Assembly: GCA_030645915.1 (NCBI GenBank)
Contig: JAUSNO010000023.1
Span: 62,001 to 126,000, forward strand
Reading direction: 5' to 3'
Length of the DNA stretch: 64,000 bases
Origin: Undibacterium sp.
GTDB taxonomy: Bacteria > Pseudomonadota > Gammaproteobacteria > Burkholderiales > Burkholderiaceae_D
In this document: positions 8,703-18,045 of the stretch, piece after piece
How positions within the stretch are numbered: the first letter of the stretch is position 1
Layout: every line of letters begins with the position of its first letter
Position numbers and translations under genes: made by a program
The notes under the pieces: model-generated
Told to the model about the DNA's origin: nothing
What the model saw: the letters and a program-made list of their open reading frames with translations, nothing else
Databases searched by the model: none

Positions 8703-9042
8703 TACGCTTCTCCTAATGATTCGATGAATGAATTCTTTTTCCGTATTTCTTACTATTTACTTTTTGATTTCTTCTTGCATGCCTTGGTTTGGTGCAGGCA
8801 AATTGATCAAAATAGTGATAACTATATGCAGCTTCAGACTGAGACTAGGGTCTGCTCTTGTACAGTGACAAATGAAAAATATGCCGCAAGCAATAACTAA
8901 AAGATATGGGTTGCCAGTCGCATACGCTAGCAGCCACGGCGGATACATCATGTTGGCGTTGGCAGTGCGTTTTTTTTATACTGCGCAGGTGAAAAAATGG
9001 TCATTTTCTTCACCAAAAAGCCACACTTTGCATGATTGAAAC
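8703..9042. other. AT-rich intergenic interval, no gene seen
   Basis: 340 bases between the TonB receptor start and the end of the GHL10-type gene. It presumably holds the receptor promoter. A 64-codon minus-strand frame (8757-8951) has no ribosome-binding site and no recognisable character. No hairpin terminator was found beyond the GHL10 stop. Confidence 0.5.
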
Positions 9043-10662
9043 TTAAGGCAGGTCGATCGTGGTTCGCGCACTTTCATTGCCGGTGCGGTCTATCGTCGAG
9101 ACGACCAGTTGCCTGACTGCACCGTAGTGGGGATCTTTCGCCAGCGTTATCTCGGGATTCGATGCAGCCTGCACCGAAAAAATCCAGCCTTGATCGTACC
9201 GCTTCCAGATTGCCAGTAAGCGCACCACTTCCTTTTTGCCGACGTTGATCTCGATTTTTTGCGAACTGAGCAGAGTGAATGCCGGTGCAGCTAAGCTGAC
9301 TTTTCCTAACCACGGCGTGGCGGGTATCAAGGCTGCCTGCGGGTACTTTTCAACGCTCAGGCGTTGCCTGATCTCTTTGCGATTCTGACTTAATGCCGCC
9401 ATGCTGAAATGGATATGGCCGCCACCAGCTTTTTCACGCGTGGCCTCTACCTGATTCAAAATTTCGTCCGGTTGCCAGGATTTTTCGCTGCCATCGATGC
9501 GGCTGGTATAAATCCCCGGCCAGATGTGGCGCTGCTGGGTATTTTGTGTCAGCCAATATTCATGCAGCACCTTGAACGCTTGTGCCGGCGGATCTATCTG
9601 CCAATACAATTGCGGCGCGAGATAGTCCAGCCAGCCATTGGCCAGCCACAACTCAACATCGGCATACAGTTTGTCATATTGGCTGAACCCGGCAATGCCT
9701 GCGGGCAGGCGGTCTGGCCGGCCTATGCCAAACGGACTGATGCCAAATTTAACCCAGTTTTTTTCTTCGTGTACGCGCTGATAAATGGTGTTGACCAATT
9801 GGTTCACGTTTTGCCGGCGCCAATCGGCGCGTTTAAGTTGGCCGCCATTTTTCAGATACGCGATCCAGGCAGCATCGTCAGGAAACTCTTGTTCCTGGCC
9901 ATTGGGCATTTTGATGGGGTAGGGGTAAAAATAATCGTCGATGTGGATACCATCCACGTCATAGCGCCGCACCACATCGGCAATCACCGCGATGGTTTGT
10001 CGGGCGGCAGCCGGCTCGGCCGGGTCCATCCATAACAAATCGCCGTATTGTTTGACTGCTGCAGGGAAGGTTTTGCTGATGTGCTTGTGACTCAGTGTTG
10101 ATCTGGCTAAAGCGGTCCTGGCACGGTAGGGGTTAAACCAGGCATGCAATTCCAGGCCGCGCAGATGCGCCTGTTCTATCCACATTTGCAGAGGGTCATA
10201 CCATGGATCCGGTGCCTTGCCTTGTTCGCCGCTCAGGTATTCTGTCCAAGGTTCGATCTCGGATGGATAGATCGCATCGGCGCTGGGCCGCACCTGCAAA
10301 ATAATCGCGTTCAGCTTGAGTTGTGCGGCCTGGTCGAGAATGGTGATGATCTCAGCCTTTTGTTTTTCAACGCTTAAATCTTTACGGCTGGGCCAATCAA
10401 TATTCGACACCGTCGATACCCACGCCGCCCTGAATTCGCGTGGAGCAGGAGGCGGCGCAGCGCTGATCGATGGTGTGGCCGCTGGTGATGCCGGCGCGGG
10501 CACAGGTGCCGGCGTAAGCGCAATTTCAGGTGGCTTGGCGGATTCTTTGGCTGGTGGCGTGTTACAGCCAGTCATGCTTGCCAACAGCAGCCAGGCTAGC
10601 AAGCTTATGCGCAAGCGGCTCGATGAAAGTGGCAATATAAAGGAGCTGCAAAACGAAGGCAT
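9043..10662 (-). CDS. GHL10/DUF187-type glycoside hydrolase lipoprotein
   Basis: A 539-residue lipoprotein. The N-terminal hydrophobic segment ends in lipobox MTGC with Cys at about 33, followed by a Pro/Ala-rich linker (about 40-75). The catalytic region resembles the bacterial GHL10 (DUF187, YngK-like) TIM barrel: REFRAAWVSTVSNIDWPS opens the domain, then AIILQVRPSADAIYPS and LELHAWFNPYRA, and DGIHIDDYFYPYP carries acidic residues typical of the active site. A beta-sandwich-like C-terminus follows. These proteins are thought to act on glycans; a de-N-acetylated peptidoglycan glycosidase function is known for an E. coli relative, DigH. An envelope location and wall-glycan substrate are therefore inferred here. 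Confidence 0.85.
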   Translation of the reverse strand: MPSFCSSFILPLSSSRLRISLLAWLLLASMTGCNTPPAKESAKPPEIALTPAPVPAPASPAATPSISAAPPPAPREFRAAWVSTVSNIDWPSRKDLSVEKQKAEIITILDQAAQLKLNAIILQVRPSADAIYPSEIEPWTEYLSGEQGKAPDPWYDPLQMWIEQAHLRGLELHAWFNPYRARTALARSTLSHKHISKTFPAAVKQYGDLLWMDPAEPAAARQTIAVIADVVRRYDVDGIHIDDYFYPYPIKMPNGQEQEFPDDAAWIAYLKNGGQLKRADWRRQNVNQLVNTIYQRVHEEKNWVKFGISPFGIGRPDRLPAGIAGFSQYDKLYADVELWLANGWLDYLAPQLYWQIDPPAQAFKVLHEYWLTQNTQQRHIWPGIYTSRIDGSEKSWQPDEILNQVEATREKAGGGHIHFSMAALSQNRKEIRQRLSVEKYPQAALIPATPWLGKVSLAAPAFTLLSSQKIEINVGKKEVVRLLAIWKRYDQGWIFSVQAASNPEITLAKDPHYGAVRQLVVSTIDRTGNESARTTIDLP

Positions 10663-11149
10663 GTGATTGATCGTGGGTAGACGGCAAAAGAGTTGAAATG
10701 CTACGGCATTCCACTTTGATAAACCAGCGTTTCTTCGATCGGCGTCATGTCACTTCCGGGTTTGTTTGTCATTCGCGCCATCGCGATGATAAAGTTGTGA
10801 ACCCCAGCGAGGAACCGATTCCATGCGCCGGATCAGCCCCTAGGCATCGGTTGATAGAAGTTGCGCTGTATCTTGCCGCCTTCACCTGTCGTGTTGAACG
10901 CAAGATAAAAAAAGGGCGCTTTCGCGCCCGTGAAAGACCCATCCATCTTGGGGGAGTGATGAGAAAGATCCGCCAGAAACTGGCGAATCGAATGCATCTT
11001 TCCATTAATCGCGGTTGCGCGCGATTGATTTTTCATCGGGTTCTTATGTACAAAGGTTATGGGCTGGCATTAAGGAATGACGATTGATTTCCCTTTCTGT
11101 TTATGTCATTGTTGCCATTCTTGCTATCTGGATTGATGGGGTGCGATAG
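10663..11149. other. Intergenic interval holding a candidate minus-strand small RNA
   Basis: 487 bases between the divergent GHL10 and GGDEF-EAL genes. The only strong signal is a minus-strand terminator (10905-10931) with no gene behind it, described separately. A plus-strand frame (10698-11087) and minus-strand frames run through the terminator and are not convincing proteins. Confidence 0.5.
10905..11040 (-). ncRNA. Candidate small RNA ending in an orphan terminator
   Basis: On the minus strand, GGGCGC-GAAA-GCGCCC followed by seven T (10931 down to about 10908) is a textbook rho-independent terminator, but no minus-strand gene ends here. The 100 bases before it can form a second hairpin, CGCCAG-TTT-CTGGCG (about 10972-10986). 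Unpaired stretches contain three GGA triplets. I infer a short untranslated RNA of about 110-140 bases. The 5' end is a guess and no clear promoter was found. Frames crossing it read straight through the terminator, which argues against a small protein. Confidence 0.35.
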
Positions 11150-14100
11150 ATGTTCAGCATTGCCTTGAGGTTAATTGCGTTAAAAATTCATCGCCTGATC
11201 TGGATATCGGGCGCGATGTGCTGCCTGGGGTTCGCTGTCATTGGCACTGCAGAGGCGCTGGAGACGCGACAAGTGCGAGTGGGGGTGTATTCCAACGAGC
11301 CCAAAATTTTTACCGATGCCACAGGAAAACCTTCCGGAGTGTTGATTGAGGTACTTGAAAGCATTGCTGCCAAGGAGGGCTGGAAGCTTGAGTTTGTCGC
11401 ATGCGACTGGCAAGACTGTCTCGACGCACTGAAAACCGGCAAGATCGATCTGATGCCTGACGTGGCGTATTCGCCACAACGTGATCAGATGTTTGATTTT
11501 CACAAGCAGCCGTCACTCTATAGCTGGTCGCAGCTCTATGCGCGTGCCGATGCGCCGATTTCCTCTACATTTGACCTTAACGGCAAGCGTGTTGCCGTGC
11601 TGGAAGGCAGCATTCAGGAGGAGTTTTTTGGTGGCATGATGCTCAACTTTGGGCTCAAGGTGCAATTGGTGCCGGCCAAGACACTCAATGATGTGTTCGC
11701 TCTGGTCACATCGGGTAAGGCGGACGCCGCCATCGCCAATAATTTTTTTGGTGATTATCATGCCAGTCGCTACAAGTTAGCTGAAACGCCGATAGTGTTT
11801 CAGCCTTCACGCTTGTTTTATGTCACGGCGAATGGTCGCAACCCGGATTTGCTGGAGTTGATTGACCGGCAATTGAGTGCGTGGACACAAGAGCCAGATT
11901 CAGAGTATTTTCAGATATTACAGAAATGGCGCGGCGCGAGTCCGATTGCACTGATATCACCGCGGGTCTGGCAAGTATTAGGTACCCTGAGCGGTTTGGT
12001 GGTGTTGCTGATCATCGCGGCCGCAGTGTTGCGCTGGCAGGTCAAGGTGAAGGTGCGACATCTGGTGGCGGCGCAGGCCAATGTGCTTGAACGGACTGCT
12101 GAACTGGCCAGAGAGCGCGATGCGGCGCAACGATATCTCGATATTGCAGATGTGATGCTGATGGCACTTGATCGCAATGGCAAGATATCCATGATCAACA
12201 AGAAGGGCGCGCAATTACTTGAACAACCAGAGAATGTGCTGATTGGAATGGACTGGTTCGCAAGCTTTATTCCGCTTGAGGAGAGAAACGCTGTCCGTCA
12301 ATTTTTCAATAAAATGATGGCGGGAGAAAAGGAAATTTCAGCGCATTACGAAAACCGCATTGTCAGCGCAATCGGGCAGCAAAGAATCATGGCCTGGAAT
12401 AACACCTTGTTGCGAGATGAAGATGGCTCTGTCGCAGGAACTCTGTCTTCTGCCGAGGATATTACCGAACGCAAGCAAGCCGAGGCTGATCTGCGTATCG
12501 CCGCCACGGCCTTTGAAGCGCAGGAGGGTATCGTCATTACCGACTGCGACGGCACCATTCTGAGGATCAATCAAGCCTATACCAAAATCACCGGCTACAA
12601 CGACGAAGACGCGATCGGCAAGAAGATCAACTTTCTCAAATCAGACCGGCATGCGCCTGAATTTTATGACGACATATGGCAGGCGATCATTCGCGACGGT
12701 TTCTGGCATGGTGAAATCTGGAACCGCAACAAGAACGGCGAGGTGCATCCGCACCGTATCTCCGTTTCTGCAGTCAAAGGAATGGATGGTGCGGTTACCC
12801 ATTATGTCGGCACCTATATGGATAGCACTGAACTTCGGCAATCCGAAGATAAAATCAATGAGTTGGCTTTTTTTGATCAACTGACGGGGTTGCCTAATCG
12901 CGTACTTTTGATGGATCGCCTGCGCCAGCTGATGACAGCGACCGTGCGCAGTGAACGATATGGCGCCTTGCTCTTCATTGACCTGGATAATTTTAAAACC
13001 CTCAACGATACCTTGGGTCATGACATGGGTGACCTGTTGCTGCAGCAGGTTGCTCAGCGGCTCACTACCTGCATTCGTGAAGGCGATACGGTGGCGCGAC
13101 TGGGGGGCGATGAATTTATGGTGATGCTGGCTAACCTCAGTTCGCTTGAACGAGATGCTGCAGCGCAGACTGAAGTCGTGGGCGGTAAAATTCTTGCGGG
13201 ACTTAATCTGCCGTATCAACTCGATAAAGTCGCATACCGTATTACGCCGAGTGTTGGAGCCACTTTGTTTTGCGGACATCGGACCGAGGTGGATGTTCTG
13301 TTGAAACAGGCAGACCTGGCGATGTACAAATCCAAGGACGCGGGACGCAATGCATTGCGTTTCTTTGACCCCGGCATGGAGGTTGTCGTGATGAAGCGGG
13401 CAGCGCTGGAAAAGGACTTGCACGAGGCGCTGCAGGAGAAGCAGTTCTTGCTTTATTATCAGGCCCAGATTGCAGGTGGCCAACTTACCGGTGCTGAAGT
13501 GCTCATCCGCTGGCAGCATCCCCGCCGCGGCATCGTATCGCCGGCAGAATTCATTCCTTTGGCAGAAGAGACCGGGCTGATTCTCCCTCTGGGGCGTTGG
13601 GTGCTGGAATCGGCCTGCACCCAGCTCGCAGTATGGGCCGCTGATCCACGTATGGATCATCTGACGGTTGCCGTGAATGTGAGCGCGCATCAGTTCAGTC
13701 AGGCTGATTTCGTGGAACAGGTGTTAGCGGTGCTCAAAAGTACCGGTGCCAACCCGTATCTGTTGAAACTGGAACTCACCGAAAGTCTGCTGGTATCAAA
13801 CATAGAAGACGTTGTCGAGAAAATGTTTGCATTGAAGGCCAAAGGCGTAGGCTTTTCGCTTGATGATTTTGGTACTGGTTATTCGTCGTTGTCTTATCTG
13901 AAGCGCCTGCCGCTGGATCAGCTAAAAATTGACCAGTCTTTTGTGCGTGATGTACTCAGCGACCCAAATGATGCTGCCATCGCCAAGACTATCATTGCTC
14001 TCGCACAGAGTCTGGGTCTGGGTGTCATTGCGGAGGGCGTGGAGACAGCCGAGCAAAGAAATTTCTTAAACAGCGCCGGCTGTCATGCCTTTCAAGGATA

Positions 14101-14158
14101 TTTCTTTAGCCGGCCGCTGCCGATCGAGGGTTTCGAGAAATTTGCGCAGCAAGTTTGA
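11150..14158 (+). CDS. Periplasmic-sensor PAS-PAS-GGDEF-EAL protein
   Basis: A 1002-residue inner-membrane protein expected to make and/or degrade cyclic di-GMP. Order of parts: signal anchor (about 10-30), type 3 solute-binding domain in the periplasm (about 40-265, amino-acid-binding type), transmembrane helix (about 273-297), two PAS domains (about 325-440 and 450-565), GGDEF (about 575-740) and EAL (about 755-1000). The cyclase site is intact (RLGGDEF near 648-654) and is preceded by an inhibitory-site RxxD (REGD) five residues upstream. The phosphodiesterase signature reads EVLIRW instead of EALxRW, but DDFGTGYSSL is present. It may switch activity in response to an external ligand. It is transcribed alone, and no regulator adjoins it. 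Confidence 0.92.
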   Translation: MFSIALRLIALKIHRLIWISGAMCCLGFAVIGTAEALETRQVRVGVYSNEPKIFTDATGKPSGVLIEVLESIAAKEGWKLEFVACDWQDCLDALKTGKIDLMPDVAYSPQRDQMFDFHKQPSLYSWSQLYARADAPISSTFDLNGKRVAVLEGSIQEEFFGGMMLNFGLKVQLVPAKTLNDVFALVTSGKADAAIANNFFGDYHASRYKLAETPIVFQPSRLFYVTANGRNPDLLELIDRQLSAWTQEPDSEYFQILQKWRGASPIALISPRVWQVLGTLSGLVVLLIIAAAVLRWQVKVKVRHLVAAQANVLERTAELARERDAAQRYLDIADVMLMALDRNGKISMINKKGAQLLEQPENVLIGMDWFASFIPLEERNAVRQFFNKMMAGEKEISAHYENRIVSAIGQQRIMAWNNTLLRDEDGSVAGTLSSAEDITERKQAEADLRIAATAFEAQEGIVITDCDGTILRINQAYTKITGYNDEDAIGKKINFLKSDRHAPEFYDDIWQAIIRDGFWHGEIWNRNKNGEVHPHRISVSAVKGMDGAVTHYVGTYMDSTELRQSEDKINELAFFDQLTGLPNRVLLMDRLRQLMTATVRSERYGALLFIDLDNFKTLNDTLGHDMGDLLLQQVAQRLTTCIREGDTVARLGGDEFMVMLANLSSLERDAAAQTEVVGGKILAGLNLPYQLDKVAYRITPSVGATLFCGHRTEVDVLLKQADLAMYKSKDAGRNALRFFDPGMEVVVMKRAALEKDLHEALQEKQFLLYYQAQIAGGQLTGAEVLIRWQHPRRGIVSPAEFIPLAEETGLILPLGRWVLESACTQLAVWAADPRMDHLTVAVNVSAHQFSQADFVEQVLAVLKSTGANPYLLKLELTESLLVSNIEDVVEKMFALKAKGVGFSLDDFGTGYSSLSYLKRLPLDQLKIDQSFVRDVLSDPNDAAIAKTIIALAQSLGLGVIAEGVETAEQRNFLNSAGCHAFQGYFFSRPLPIEGFEKFAQQV

Positions 14159-14487
14159 TTTCCTGATTTTCCATTTGAATCAGAATATGAGCACTTGCCG
14201 ACATCGGCATATTTTCGGTAGTTGGCAAACAGAATGTTTTAATCGGCAAAAGGCAAAATGGCAGGGGCAACAGAACGTCACCGAACGCGCGCAAATTTTG
14301 GAGCGAGGCGGGTGAAGGATAGTAATGCGGCAAGCGGTGACGTGGAGTCGGGAACGCGGCAGACTCATCAGCAAATGCACGTTGCGATAGCCGCCTTGAA
14401 AAACCCGGTTTTGTGGAGAATCGAGTGTTCTGAGTGTTCTGTATTTAGCCCCAATCCTGCTGTCACAAGGATTGGGGGGATTACGAT
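14159..14487. other. Intergenic interval with a hairpin after the PEP-CTERM gene
   Basis: 329 bases between convergent genes. The main feature is a 10-bp perfect hairpin at 14449-14477 (arm CCCCAATCCT, nine-base loop) just beyond the PEP-CTERM stop codon. It lacks a clear T run on either strand, so termination is uncertain. No gene is supported. Confidence 0.5.
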
Positions 14488-15210
14488 TTAGACCTTGCGG
14501 CGCATCATGCTAAAACCAATCAAACCAAGACCCAGCAAGGCAAGCGAACCCGGCTCTGGGACTTGATTAATGTCGCCCCTTAGTTTGGTGTTGTCAGTGT
14601 CAGCCGTAAAAATAAGGCGATCGTCATTTGCTAAACCGTTAGTGTCACCGGTAACGTCCCTAAAGCTAATGTCCAGCACGGTAAACAAGTCACCATAAAC
14701 GACATTATTTAGTGCAACCTGATTCGTGTAGGTGGCGTCGACAGCAAGGCCTGCAGGGCCGTCAACACCTGAGAACGCAGTCCCCCGAGCAGAGCCTGGG
14801 GTAGTTTCCGGATCAAGAATAGTGTCAAAAATAGTGTCACCCGGTTGTCCGTCGATGACCAGGCGAACGAGTTTATTTGAGCCAATACTTGTTACCAATA
14901 ATTCCCAAAACGGAGAAAAAGTGGTTGAGCCAGAAAAACCAAGTGACCAGCCGGTTCCGGTAGCAGCCCCGGCAGTACCAACACCCGCAGCCCAGATAAT
15001 AGTTTGAAACGTACTATCACTGAAATACGCTGTCACTGAGGTACCTGCCATTTGCGCGCCACTGGTTGTGAAAGTGCTTAATCCGGTGGTGTTGAGCGTG
15101 GTGCCTGGAAGAAAGCTGAGATTTGGTGTAAGTGCAGTAGCAGAAGCTGCCCCACCAACCAATAACGACGTTGCAAAAGCGACTGCAGTGGTAAGTTTCT
15201 TGAAATCCAT
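14488..15210 (-). CDS. PEP-CTERM sorting domain protein
   Basis: Secreted protein of 240 residues. It has a signal peptide (about 1-25, ends GGAASA), a beta-rich body without recognisable enzyme motifs, and a C-terminal PEP-CTERM signal: VPEPGSLALLGLGLIGFSMM followed by RRKV. Such tails are cut by exosortases in exopolysaccharide-producing Gram-negative bacteria. No exosortase is in the window. I chose the ATG at 15210 because GGAGAAAC sits directly upstream; the ATG at 15222 overlaps that ribosome-binding site. The body is rich in Thr, Gly and Asn, as is usual for these surface proteins, and its function is unknown. Confidence 0.88.
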   Translation of the reverse strand: MDFKKLTTAVAFATSLLVGGAASATALTPNLSFLPGTTLNTTGLSTFTTSGAQMAGTSVTAYFSDSTFQTIIWAAGVGTAGAATGTGWSLGFSGSTTFSPFWELLVTSIGSNKLVRLVIDGQPGDTIFDTILDPETTPGSARGTAFSGVDGPAGLAVDATYTNQVALNNVVYGDLFTVLDISFRDVTGDTNGLANDDRLIFTADTDNTKLRGDINQVPEPGSLALLGLGLIGFSMMRRKV

Positions 15211-15394
15211 ATGTTTCTCCAATGCGATATTGTTACCGGGAAATTTTTCGCTAACCGCTGGTTAGTTGCATTGGATTGAGCATAAAACATGCCAATTTTA
15301 CAATTTCAATGAAATCAATAAGTTAGCCGGTCTGGCTTGAAGAAAACAGTTGTGTATGTAAAAGAAATCGACATTCTGACCGGTTGGATAACAA

Positions 15395-16828
15395 TTATTG
15401 CGTGCGTCCGGAGGCCACCCAGTCGATCAATTCATCCAGCACGGCTTTGCCCTTGCTGGCTTCGTCGCTATTGATGAAGCCGACTACAATCCAGTTGGCA
15501 TCGTTGATGTCGCGCACGTAACCGGCGACAGCCGATGCGTTTTTCAGCGTGCCGGTCTTAATGCGGGCGCGCCCCTCCGCTGCGGTGTTCTTGAGACGTT
15601 TGCGCATGGTGCCATCGACGGCAACGATAGGCATGCTGCTGGCGAATTCGACATACCAATTACTGCGCGCAGCCACCTGCAATAAAGCGCCAAGCTGCAG
15701 CGCGCTGATGCGTTCAATGCGCGATAAGCCAGAACCGTTTTCCATCACCAAACCATCGTCGGGTATGCCTTGCCGTGCAAACCAGGCATGCACCCGTGCA
15801 TCGGCCGCTTGCAGATGGTTCGCATCATTTTTTGCGTTTGCCGATTCCGCTCCCAGGGTCAGATACAGCACGCGCGTCATGCTGTTGTCAGAGCGTTTGT
15901 TGACGATGCGCAGGGTGTCGGCCAGTGTTTCTGATGGGCGTTCGACCAAGAGTGTTGCACCAGCAGGTGCTGTGCCGTCGCGCACCTGACCTTGCCAGCT
16001 GCCATCCATTTCTGTCCACAGGGCGCGGATCATGCTGGCAATGTAGACGTTGCGATCAAGGATGTTGAGATGCGTGCTGGCCTTGCAGTTGCGCGGAAAG
16101 CCGCCGCTTACCAGGATGTCAATCTGACGGTTCTTAGTGACATCCAGAGTTGGTGGCAGCCATTCGGTTTCCCACTCGTTGCAGGTGCGGTTATTGAGGT
16201 GCAGGTGATTGCCTATCTTGACATTGGCCAGTGGTGTCATCAGACGCGCATTGATATTGTCGGCACCTGATTCGAGCTGGATCGAGGTGAGGTTGCTATG
16301 GATGAGCAAGGCATCGGGAATCACGTTGTAATACGCATCTGGTGACTCATCAAACTGCGCTGCGCCAAGGTCGAGGCGCACCGGCTGAAAGTAACTGCGG
16401 TCAAGAATGATGTCACCCTTGATCTTGCGTAAGCCTTGCTGGCGCAGGGTGCGCAGCATCAAGCCCAGCTTATCCCAGGTCAGATTCGGGTCGCCGCCGC
16501 CACGCAGATACAGATTGCCGCGCAAGACCTCGCGCTTGATCGGACTGTCGGTAAGCACTTGCGTCTTCCAGCGAAAAGTCGGGCCCAGTTCTTCCAGCGC
16601 GATCAGACTCGTGACCAGTTTCATGGTCGATGCAGGAATCATCGCTAGCCCTGGCATTTGCGTCAGCACCGGCGTGCCACCGTTTATCGGCATCACCAGC
16701 AGACTCAATGAACTGGCGGGCAAAGCGGCTTTTTCCAGGGCTAGCGCAATGCCATGCGGCAGCTTGTCTTGCGCTGCGCTGGCGGTGCAAATGAGTATGG
16801 TCAGAAGGAGTGCGAGTGGCTTGAGCAT
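15395..16828 (-). CDS. dacB: D-alanyl-D-alanine carboxypeptidase/endopeptidase (PBP4 type)
   Basis: DacB removes the terminal D-alanine and cuts D-Ala-meso-DAP crosslinks in periplasmic peptidoglycan. The serine-peptidase motifs are present in order: ASTMK (nucleophile Ser-xx-Lys) near residue 63, SDN in KRSDNSMTRVL near 322, and KTG in RIKTGTLKNASA near 426. The large insert between the first and second motifs is typical of the PBP4 (S13) family. The start at 16828 gives a standard signal peptide (LKPLALLLTILICTASAA); an upstream in-frame ATG at 16858 would add ten residues. Neither has a clear ribosome-binding site, so the start is uncertain. Confidence 0.92.
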   Translation of the reverse strand: MLKPLALLLTILICTASAAQDKLPHGIALALEKAALPASSLSLLVMPINGGTPVLTQMPGLAMIPASTMKLVTSLIALEELGPTFRWKTQVLTDSPIKREVLRGNLYLRGGGDPNLTWDKLGLMLRTLRQQGLRKIKGDIILDRSYFQPVRLDLGAAQFDESPDAYYNVIPDALLIHSNLTSIQLESGADNINARLMTPLANVKIGNHLHLNNRTCNEWETEWLPPTLDVTKNRQIDILVSGGFPRNCKASTHLNILDRNVYIASMIRALWTEMDGSWQGQVRDGTAPAGATLLVERPSETLADTLRIVNKRSDNSMTRVLYLTLGAESANAKNDANHLQAADARVHAWFARQGIPDDGLVMENGSGLSRIERISALQLGALLQVAARSNWYVEFASSMPIVAVDGTMRKRLKNTAAEGRARIKTGTLKNASAVAGYVRDINDANWIVVGFINSDEASKGKAVLDELIDWVASGRTQ

Positions 16829-16888
16829 AGGATAACTTGACGATGGATTTGCATGCATTGTAGAACAGCTTGCTGAGAATGCTCAAAT

Positions 16889-16987
16889 GGCATAGGCCCG
16901 GCACGCAATTTGGGTGCGGGCTGCAGGCCGGAGTGGCTGGAAAGGCGCATGGATAGTGCGCTCCGCCTAGTGTGTGCTGGCAGGGCC
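16889..16987. repeat. Dispersed palindromic repeat, copy 3
   Basis: Copy 3. It keeps the half GGCGCATGGATAGTGC plus GCTCCGCCTAGTG, but the other half reads GCACGCAATTTGGGTGCGGG, as in copy 4. The loop piece GCAGGCCGGAGTGGCTGGAAA is the reverse complement of the loop in copies 1 and 6. It is therefore inverted or a hybrid, and its hairpin is less regular. It lies upstream of dacB. Confidence 0.8.
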
Positions 16988-17254
16988 GAAAAAATGTTTT
17001 GGCCACATTCTAAAGCGCAAACAAGCCGTCACCGACCTGCAATTGCGCTCATGGTGAGTGTGGTGGCGCAAATGGCGTGCTGACATGCTGGATTGATGTT
17101 CGTCGTGTGTGCGTTTTGTGGAATTTTGCATTTCAGTCGCGGCAATTTTGAAACGTTTCTGATAGCAGTGATGCTATGATCTCTCCCCAGCCAAGTCCTT
17201 CCTTTGACAGAATTTGATGTTAACCCAGTTTTTCATAAGCAACATACGCAAGAT

Positions 17255-17971
17255 ATGACAACCACCGCATTGCGATTTCAAAACATTAATAAACGCTACG
17301 ATAAAAAACTAGTCCTGGATGGCATTCATCTTGACATTGCCAAAGGTGAATTTTTTGGTCTGGTCGGAATGAACGGCGCTGGAAAAACAACGTTGATCAA
17401 ATGTTTGCTGGATTTTTGTGCGATTGACCGCGGCACAATTGAAATTTTTGGCGTCAGCAATCAGCTGACCAGCGCGCGCAAACCGATGGCATTTTTGCCT
17501 GAGCGCTTCATGCCCCCCTATTATCTGACCGGCAGAGATTTTTTGACGTATATGCTCAAGTTGCAAGACATACCGTATAGCCAATCTGAAGCGGAAAAGG
17601 TAATGCAAATGCTAGATCTGGACAGCGCTGCGCTGATCCGTCCGGTACGTTTATTTTCCAAAGGCATGACGCAAAAATTAGGGCTGGTTGCCTGCTTCAT
17701 GGCGCGAAAGCAGTTATACGTACTTGACGAGCCAATGAGCGGCCTTGATCCGAAAGCTCGGGCCTTGCTAAAAAAAGGTTTGCACGCATTGCGCGCCGAT
17801 GGCTGCACCTTGTTTTTCAGTTCACACGCCTTGGCCGATGTCGAAGAAATTTGTGATCGCATGGCGATACTGCACGAGGGGCAACTGCTATTCGTCGGTT
17901 CGCCAGCGGCGTGTCGCGAGAAGTATGAGGCGACTACGCTGGAACAGGCTTTCATGCGCTGCATCAGTTAA
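17255..17971 (+). CDS. ABC transporter ATP-binding protein
   Basis: Cytoplasmic ATPase subunit of an ABC-2-type exporter (238 residues from ATG 17255; an in-frame ATG at 17204 would add 17 non-conserved residues). Motifs in order: Walker A GMNGAGKTT near residues 36-44, signature region FSKGMTQK near 134-141, Walker B YVLDEPMSGLDP near 153-164, and H-loop SSHALADVEE near 189-198. The FSKGM variant of the signature is typical of the drug/Nod-factor/ABC-A exporter group. No permease is adjacent. A permease without an ATPase lies 15 kb to the right at 32669, beyond the MSHA genes, and could be its partner. A shared terminator follows at 18003-18031. Confidence 0.9.
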   Translation: MTTTALRFQNINKRYDKKLVLDGIHLDIAKGEFFGLVGMNGAGKTTLIKCLLDFCAIDRGTIEIFGVSNQLTSARKPMAFLPERFMPPYYLTGRDFLTYMLKLQDIPYSQSEAEKVMQMLDLDSAALIRPVRLFSKGMTQKLGLVACFMARKQLYVLDEPMSGLDPKARALLKKGLHALRADGCTLFFSSHALADVEEICDRMAILHEGQLLFVGSPAACREKYEATTLEQAFMRCIS

Positions 17972-17995
17972 TAGCGCCGGATAATTTTTAAACCA

Positions 17996-18036
17996 TCATA
18001 AAAAAGGCTGAGCATGACAAGCTCAGCCTTTCTTGG
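17996..18036. terminator. Bidirectional terminator between convergent genes
   Basis: An 11-bp perfect stem AAAGGCTGAGC/GCTCAGCCTTT (18003-18013 with 18021-18031) has T-rich flanks on both strands. It separates the ABC ATPase from the Ig-repeat lipoprotein gene. Confidence 0.9.
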
Positions 18037-18045
18037 TTTTAAGCC

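Noticed and set aside
8757-8951. 64-codon minus-strand frame
   Set aside because: No ribosome-binding site, no recognisable features, and it lies in the presumed promoter region of the TonB receptor.
10698-11087. 129-codon plus-strand frame before the GGDEF-EAL gene
   Set aside because: It crosses the minus-strand terminator, lacks a ribosome-binding site and shows no protein-family features.
12641-13690. 349-codon minus-strand frame
   Set aside because: It lies wholly inside the GGDEF-EAL gene and its protein is low-complexity and rich in Arg, His and Gln, typical of an antisense shadow.
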